Below are positions 60,001-64,000 of a DNA stretch of 64,000 nucleotides, in pieces. Both the position numbers and the translations under genes were made by a program. The notes under the pieces were generated by a model that saw nothing but the letters and a program-made list of their open reading frames with translations, was not told where the DNA came from and did not search any database. How positions within the stretch are numbered: position 1 is the stretch's first letter; each line of letters begins with the position of its first letter. The DNA comes from Dillenia suffruticosa. Taxonomy: Eukaryota; Streptophyta; Magnoliopsida; Dilleniales; Dilleniaceae. Location of the stretch: assembly GCA_033439265.1 (NCBI GenBank), contig JAVTVX010000020.1, positions 17,502,001 through 17,566,000 of the forward strand, given 5' to 3'.

Positions 60001-61856
60001 AATATATTTTTATTCTTTAGAATAGTCTCAGTACAACAAGAATTTAACTAATAAAATGCTTGATCTCAGAGAAGAAAAGGATTTCAATTGTTACAGTAAT
60101 CCAAGGTTACAAATCAGATTTCATTTCATCCTTTTTTTTTTGGGAAAAAACTACAACAGCAATTTCTGAAGTAGAATTTCTATACAACTACTCATCTAGA
60201 TTTCAAAAATAATAAAAAAAATGGTTTCATATATTCTCATGGCAATAATTCACTACAGTACATAGAAAAGGCCAAGGTAGCTAATGGCCGAAAATGACAG
60301 AAACTGAGAACCCAGATATGAAATTGCGTGAAGCAACTTTGCTGACGCCAGAGAAAGAGAGACTACATATGAGAAGAAAACAAGGTGATATTTGAATAGG
60401 AAGAATAGGCTAGATCTGAGGTGAGAAGAAGAGATCTGATATGAGATGAAAAGGTAAATACAATTCTCAGCGGCAAGGAGAAGGCAATGTGCTGTCTGCC
60501 TGATTGGGGAGAGAGAGGGGAGGAGTGAGATTTGTGGGATTACACTATTTGGGTTTTGGTTGATTTACTTATTTTCAAACTCCAATATTTTTATTTATTT
60601 ATTTATTTTTTTGGGTTATGGGCTTACGTCAGTCTTGATCTTTGGTCCAGGACCAATATAGTGGTTCCAGTCCAACTTTGGTTTTAATCAGTTTTTGAAT
60701 GGGAGCAGTTTTTGGCTATATCTGGGATTTCAACTATATCTGGACCGTAGCAGGCATTGGTTGACAGCTGACGGTTCAACCAACCAGTCTGGTGTTGAAA
60801 ACTATGGTGTGGTTTTTGAGAGCAATTTATGAAATGTTGTTGGCAACAAAGGCTGAGCACTATGTTGGATGTGATGCACTTGAATGATAATTAGTTTTAT
60901 GTCTTAATCATAGTTGCCTTGCTAATTTAGTGTAGGAATTGATGAGACCTGTTATTGTTTCCTCACCCTCTCTTAAAAGTAGCTGATGGATGTGTTTTTT
61001 TAGGTCCTCACAGAACCAAAAAATGCTCTTGGTAAGCAGTACAAGAAACTGTTTAGCATGAACAATGTAAGCCCTTCAAATTCTTAATGTACTATCTCTG
61101 TCTGGGTATGCTTGTGCACACGTTGCTCATGCCTGCGCTTTCAGGTAATTATGCTTGTGCACACGTTGCTCCGACCTTGTTAAGGTAATTATGTTCACTT
61201 CTCTGTTTCAGGTGAAATTGCATTTTACAGAAAAGGCTCTGAGACTTGTAGCGAAAAAAGCCATGGCCAAGAACATTGGTGCAAGGGGTTTAAGGGCAAT
61301 ACTAGAGAGCACTCTAACAGAAGCAATGTATGAGGTATGTAAAGGCATGAGATGATTATTGTAGAAACTATTACTTATCTGTCTAGGATGCAGCAATTAT
61401 AGATACTAAATTAGCAACTTTTGTGCCTCCAATTACTTAGATTCCAGATACCAAGACAGGAAATGATAGAGTAGATGCTGTTGTGGTAGATGAGGAATCA
61501 ATAGGTACAATAACTTCCCCAGGATGTGGAGGGAAGATTCTTCATGGAGATGGTGCACTCGAGCGTTACCTTGCTGAAACCAAATTGAAGGATTTGACGG
61601 TATGTTCTTTATGGTTCCTCTTGACTGCACACGCCAATTTTGAATGGCTATGTTGGCATGCTCGCCCTTTGTTTAAATATAAGCTCTTCTTGTGCTTTTT
61701 CTATCCCGAGCCAAATGAACTTGTTATTTTGTTTGTGGAATCTTTTTCACCCTTGTATTTTTCTTTAATTTTATGTTTTGGTAGGAAAATATGGAGGCAA
61801 CAGCAGATGAGTTGCTTGATCAATCAAGGGTCTCATCAAGAGCAGTGAGCATGTAA
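45390..61856 (+). CDS. CLPX: Mitochondrial ATP-dependent Clp protease ATP-binding subunit ClpX
   Basis: AAA+ unfoldase that feeds substrates to ClpP in the mitochondrial matrix. I read 15 in-phase exons (674 aa): 45390-46226, 46702-46760, 46923-47017, 47180-47259, 48121-48171, 50830-50904, 50990-51067, 54852-54908, 59222-59292, 59393-59492, 59671-59775, 61004-61066, 61212-61334, 61441-61599, 61785-61856. The N-terminus is basic and presequence-like. Two CxxC pairs (CPRC, CPNC) form a zinc finger in exon 1. A poly-glycine stretch (about residues 220-243) precedes the AAA+ module. Walker A GPTGSGKT is at 326-333 (split by intron 3), pore loop GYVG at 359-362, Walker B VYIDE near 388-392, ClpP-binding loop IGF at 474-476, Arg finger GRF near 518-520, sensor-2 GARGLR at 580-585. 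Intron 4 uses GC-AG. Closest to Arabidopsis CLPX3 by neighbourhood. Confidence 0.95.
47260..48120 (+). other. GC-AG intron 4 of CLPX
   Basis: The exon ends ...ACACAG and the intron begins GCAAGT; it ends CTGTAG before GCTGGCTATGTAGG. The conserved protein [14 protein letters not shown] requires this exact junction; using the GT four bases later would shift the frame. CAG|GCAAGT is the known consensus for GC-AG introns. Confidence 0.8.
49204..49709. mobile_element. hAT-type MITE in CLPX intron 5
   Basis: Termini TAGACATGGCCAC and TGGCCATGTCCA are inverted repeats. Perfect 8-bp target duplications GCTCTCAT lie at 49196-49203 and 49710-49717. Non-coding; a different family from the MITEs at 3704 and 4667. 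Confidence 0.88.
51068..53719. other. First part of CLPX intron 7
   Basis: Intronic, AT-rich; includes a short CA microsatellite (53490-53508). ORFs at 52058-52783 show no domain. Nothing else recognised. Confidence 0.45.
53733..53930 (-). mobile_element. Au-like SINE in CLPX intron 7
   Basis: The reverse complement shows a box A region (CAATGGAGTTGCTTCATTGG), box B GGGTTCAAGGC after GACCTCGAGGTCAC, then AAACAGCCTCTT and a 3' end resembling Au SINEs (CCCCCGCACTAAG...GTGCACCG). Direct repeats TGACAAGTGTACT flank it at 53720-53732 and 53931-53943. The family name rests on remembered consensus. Confidence 0.75.
55647..55706. repeat. Tandem duplication, period 33 bp
   Basis: ACAACATTCTGGTTATAATT... 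is repeated at 55647 and 55680. Confidence 0.85.
56621..56668. repeat. (CT)n(CA)n compound microsatellite
   Basis: About 13 CT units directly followed by about 11 CA units within CLPX intron 8. Confidence 0.9.
57055..57090. repeat. (AT)n microsatellite
   Basis: About 17 AT units within CLPX intron 8. Confidence 0.9.
59878..60805. mobile_element. hAT-type MITE in CLPX intron 11
   Basis: Inverted termini ATAGTTCTTAAAA (left) and the reverse complement of TTGAAAACTAT (right), with one or two mismatches. The 8-bp flanks GGTGTGGC (59870-59877) and GGTGTGGT (60806-60813) differ by one base. About 928 bp, non-coding, with inner GGACC-rich arms. Confidence 0.7.
61107..61200. repeat. Short duplication in CLPX intron 12
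   Basis: TATGCTTGTGCACACGTTGC occurs twice (61107 and about 61150), and AGGTAATTATG also twice. Both lie between exons 12 and 13. Confidence 0.75.
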
Positions 61857-62623
61857 CATCACTGCCAGATTCTTTTACTTGTGTAAAATTTCTCCCTTTT
61901 TCCATTGTAAAATCACATTGATAATTTGGTGTACTTACCCAATGTAAACAGTACAGCTTCTTGTTCAGGTTCGACTAATAGAGAAAAAAGGAGTAGAAAT
62001 TAGTGGAAAAATGTAGCATTGCTTAATTTAAGCAGAACATTGTACAAAAAAACTTTACTTAATTTGAAAATGGCAGATTTTTATTCAAAACAATAGCTTC
62101 ATCTTCTGTTTTTGCCCGAAAATTTTGGTCCATGGTTAGGTGTACGTACAGACACTGGTGAATTAGAGTAGTTAATCAGACCACACTTTTTGGCGTGGGA
62201 ATCCCTCACCATTTGTTTATGCGAAGTTAAGAGCCATGTTATAAGCTTCGTTCCATGAAAAGTTTGTTTATAGACAATTCAAGACAATGAACACATTTCA
62301 GAACCTGATTTTTGTGCCGCTAATTATGCTTTGTATTGGATCAAGGACTCACCGTTCTTTAATCGGTTGTGGATCAATATAAATCATGGGTTTCAACTTG
62401 ACAGCTAAGCAGACTGTTTAGCAACCCTATACATATGTAGGGTGGAGAGAGAGAGAGAGAGAGTGTGTGTCTGTGTGTGGTATAAAAACACAGTCTAAGA
62501 AAGAAACTAAAAAGTTTATTGCAGTTGGCGGGACCCAAAACAAACATAGTAAACTTTAAAAGAAGGTGCGTAGAAAGTTTAGGTTGAAGGACGGAAAATG
62601 TGCAAATGGAAGGATAAAAAAAG

Positions 62624-62659
<36 letters not shown>

Positions 62660-62671
62660 AATTGCAATGTC
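61857..62671. other. Convergent 3' spacer between CLPX and fructokinase
   Basis: Contains the 3' UTRs of both genes. GA microsatellites at 62441-62462 and 62627-62657 lie on the fructokinase side. The minus ORF at 62374-62790 is a repeat-driven artefact. Confidence 0.5.
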
Positions 62672-64000
62672 TTATTTGGACTTGGACTTGGAAATGAGAT
62701 TTTCAGCATCTGCCGTGGTTGGAAGAGCAGGAATGGCTCCCTTTTGAGTCGTGGAAATTGCACCACATGCATTTGCAAATGTGAGTGCATCTCTCAGTTT
62801 GGCTTCATTCTGAACGATGGATTGGTCTTTGGCAATGGAGAAGAGAAGCGATCCAACAAAAGCATCACCTGCTCCAGTTGTGTCCACTGTGTTAACAGCA
62901 TACCCGTTTACACTTCCTTTGAAGGCCTTGGTAAAATATCTACACCCCTTCTCTCCATCCGTCACCACCAGCAACTTGAGGCCATCATGCCATAGCGAGA
63001 GAACCACCTCTTCCTTTTCAGGATCCCCATTTGTAAGGAATGCCACTTCATCATCACTAACCTGCGCACACACAAAATTCATTTGGTGGAGAATTCCCAA
63101 AGCCCTTCCCTGGAAAGGGAAGGCACAACCTGCTACAAATCGTTTTCTGCAAATAATTCTAGCATTAGATCAAAAGCCATCCTCAGAAAATTTTTAACTT
63201 TTTGCACTAGAAAAATTTTCAACATCAAAAGCTATCATGTTCTGGAACGAAAACCGAACCGGGGACTCGCGTTTGCACTCTCGAAGCCAGTCAATAGTCA
63301 CGTCTTAGTAATAAAACCGGGGTTGGTCATGTAGTGTCGAAGGAATGTGGTGGCACGTGGCCTATGGCTCATGGCCCTTTGTGGTTTCGTTACACGCGTG
63401 CAGTGGCGGACCCATGTAGAGCCTATGGTGGACAACTGCATCCCCTCAAGTTTTCAAAATTTAATTAGTATTTGTGACTTATATTTATTGTACACTTACT
63501 TAACTATATAATTTTATCATCACTTGTTTTTTTAAAAAATCATTTAATTAAATTCCACATAAATATTTTTTTTCTTTTTCAAAAACTTAGGCATAACAAA
63601 AAAATATCTTAAAAATTTTTTACACCCCTATCTCTAGGTCTTAGATTCACCACTAGTCACGTGTTCGAGCCATCCCTGCCCTTCAAGGGCCGTGCTCTCT
63701 TTCATAAAAAAAAAAAAAAAACAAAAAGAAAAAAAAAGGCTCGCATAGCGGTTGATACATATGAAGAGAAGTATACCTTGATGAAATCAGGTTCTTTCCA
63801 GATGCTCATGATGCCACTCTTAGCAGCCTCAGGAGAAGACCAAAGAGGAAGCCTAACATTGGGATCATAGGAGAGAAAAATACCAGCTTGCTTGGCAGCT
63901 CTCATGGCTGCCATGTGAGCCGACCTACACGGCTCGGAAATCAGGCTAATGGATCCATAGTGGAATATCTTGGCTTGCTTTATCAATCCCATGTTCAGCT
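62672..64000 (-). CDS. Fructokinase (pfkB family), C-terminal part; runs off the window
   Basis: Phosphorylates fructose to fructose-6-phosphate with ATP, linking sucrose breakdown to glycolysis and starch synthesis; usually cytosolic. Two exons are visible: at least 64000-63777 ([53 protein letters not shown]...[12 protein letters not shown]) and 63061-62672 ([20 protein letters not shown]...[15 protein letters not shown]...), joined by a GT-AG intron (63776-63062). Joining at IK|VSDDEV is in phase. The pfkB signature with the catalytic Asp, [15 protein letters not shown], lies in the last exon; [20 protein letters not shown] is a typical C-terminus. The N-terminal half (sugar-binding region) lies beyond the window. 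The M at 63992 is internal, not the start. Intron contains a MITE and SINE-like sequence. Confidence 0.93.
63320..63720 (+). mobile_element. SINE-like sequence split by a MITE, in the fructokinase intron
   Basis: A box B-like GTGTTCGAGCC (63661-63671) followed by about 35 bp and a long A-rich tail (63706-63737) suggests a plus-strand SINE 3' half. The 5' half would be GTGGTGGCACGTGGCC and neighbours at 63348-63399, on the other side of the MITE. Target duplications of the SINE were not resolved. Confidence 0.4.
63400..63656. mobile_element. Short MITE, hAT-like
   Basis: Inverted termini GCAGTGGCGGACC and (reverse complement) CTAGTGGTGAATC. The flanking 8 bp ACACGCGT and TCACGTGT match at 6 of 8 positions. 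The AGTGGCGGA end is common in plant MITEs. Confidence 0.5.

Noticed and set aside
62374..62790. 138-aa minus-strand ORF downstream of fructokinase
   Set aside because: Built largely on GA microsatellites in the 3' UTR, overlapping the true last exon in another frame.

Overview
This window looks like nuclear DNA of a flowering plant, most likely a eudicot; I cannot name the species. The evidence is a set of intron-containing plant genes (B-box factor, HMA-domain protein, PLS-class PPR protein, mitochondrial ClpX, fructokinase), AT-rich intergenic DNA with GA/CT and AT microsatellites, and typical plant transposons: Ty3/gypsy, Ty1/copia, CACTA, hAT-type MITEs, an Au-like SINE and other tRNA-derived SINEs.

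Layout. 1-3.7 kb: decayed Ty1/copia debris interrupted by a GA/CT-rich block. 3.7-5.2 kb: two members of one hAT MITE family in opposite orientation, each with 8-bp target duplications. 5.5-6.2 kb: a two-exon B-box gene (minus). 6.2-16.6 kb: mostly AT-rich intergenic DNA with several SINEs, a small three-exon HMA-domain gene (12.0-13.2 kb) and a copia RNase H/LTR remnant carrying a SINE. 16.65-27.18 kb: a full-length but mutated gypsy (Tekay/Del-like) element with 2.64-kb LTRs. 27.26-29.32 kb: a small LTR element whose interior is a 1.48-kb near-perfect palindrome. 29.4-30.06 kb: a broken small heat-shock protein gene. Its heat-shock element (27196-27213) and TATA box are now separated by that palindromic element, which landed in the TATA box itself. 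30.4-36.87 kb: a fairly young copia element. 36.88-39.43 kb: a CACTA element. 39.7-40.2 kb: an RNase H-like fragment.

From 41.8 kb the window is gene-rich: an intronless PPR gene (minus, 41776-43386), divergent from a 15-exon mitochondrial CLPX gene (plus, 45390-61856), which converges on the 3' part of a fructokinase gene (minus, 62672 to the window edge). From memory, the Arabidopsis counterparts of the PPR and CLPX genes have adjacent locus numbers (At1g33350 and At1g33360), so this pair looks like old microsynteny. The CLPX introns are long and hold two MITEs and an Au-like SINE; one CLPX intron appears to use a GC-AG splice pair.

The genes do not form a pathway; ClpX (matrix proteolysis) and a possibly organelle-targeted E-class PPR protein could both act in organelles, but that is only inference. 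The most notable structures are the palindromic LTR element with its position in a heat-shock promoter, and the composite CACTA element with a sharply GC-rich core and tRNA-like promoter boxes. I found no evidence for a wholly new biological system.
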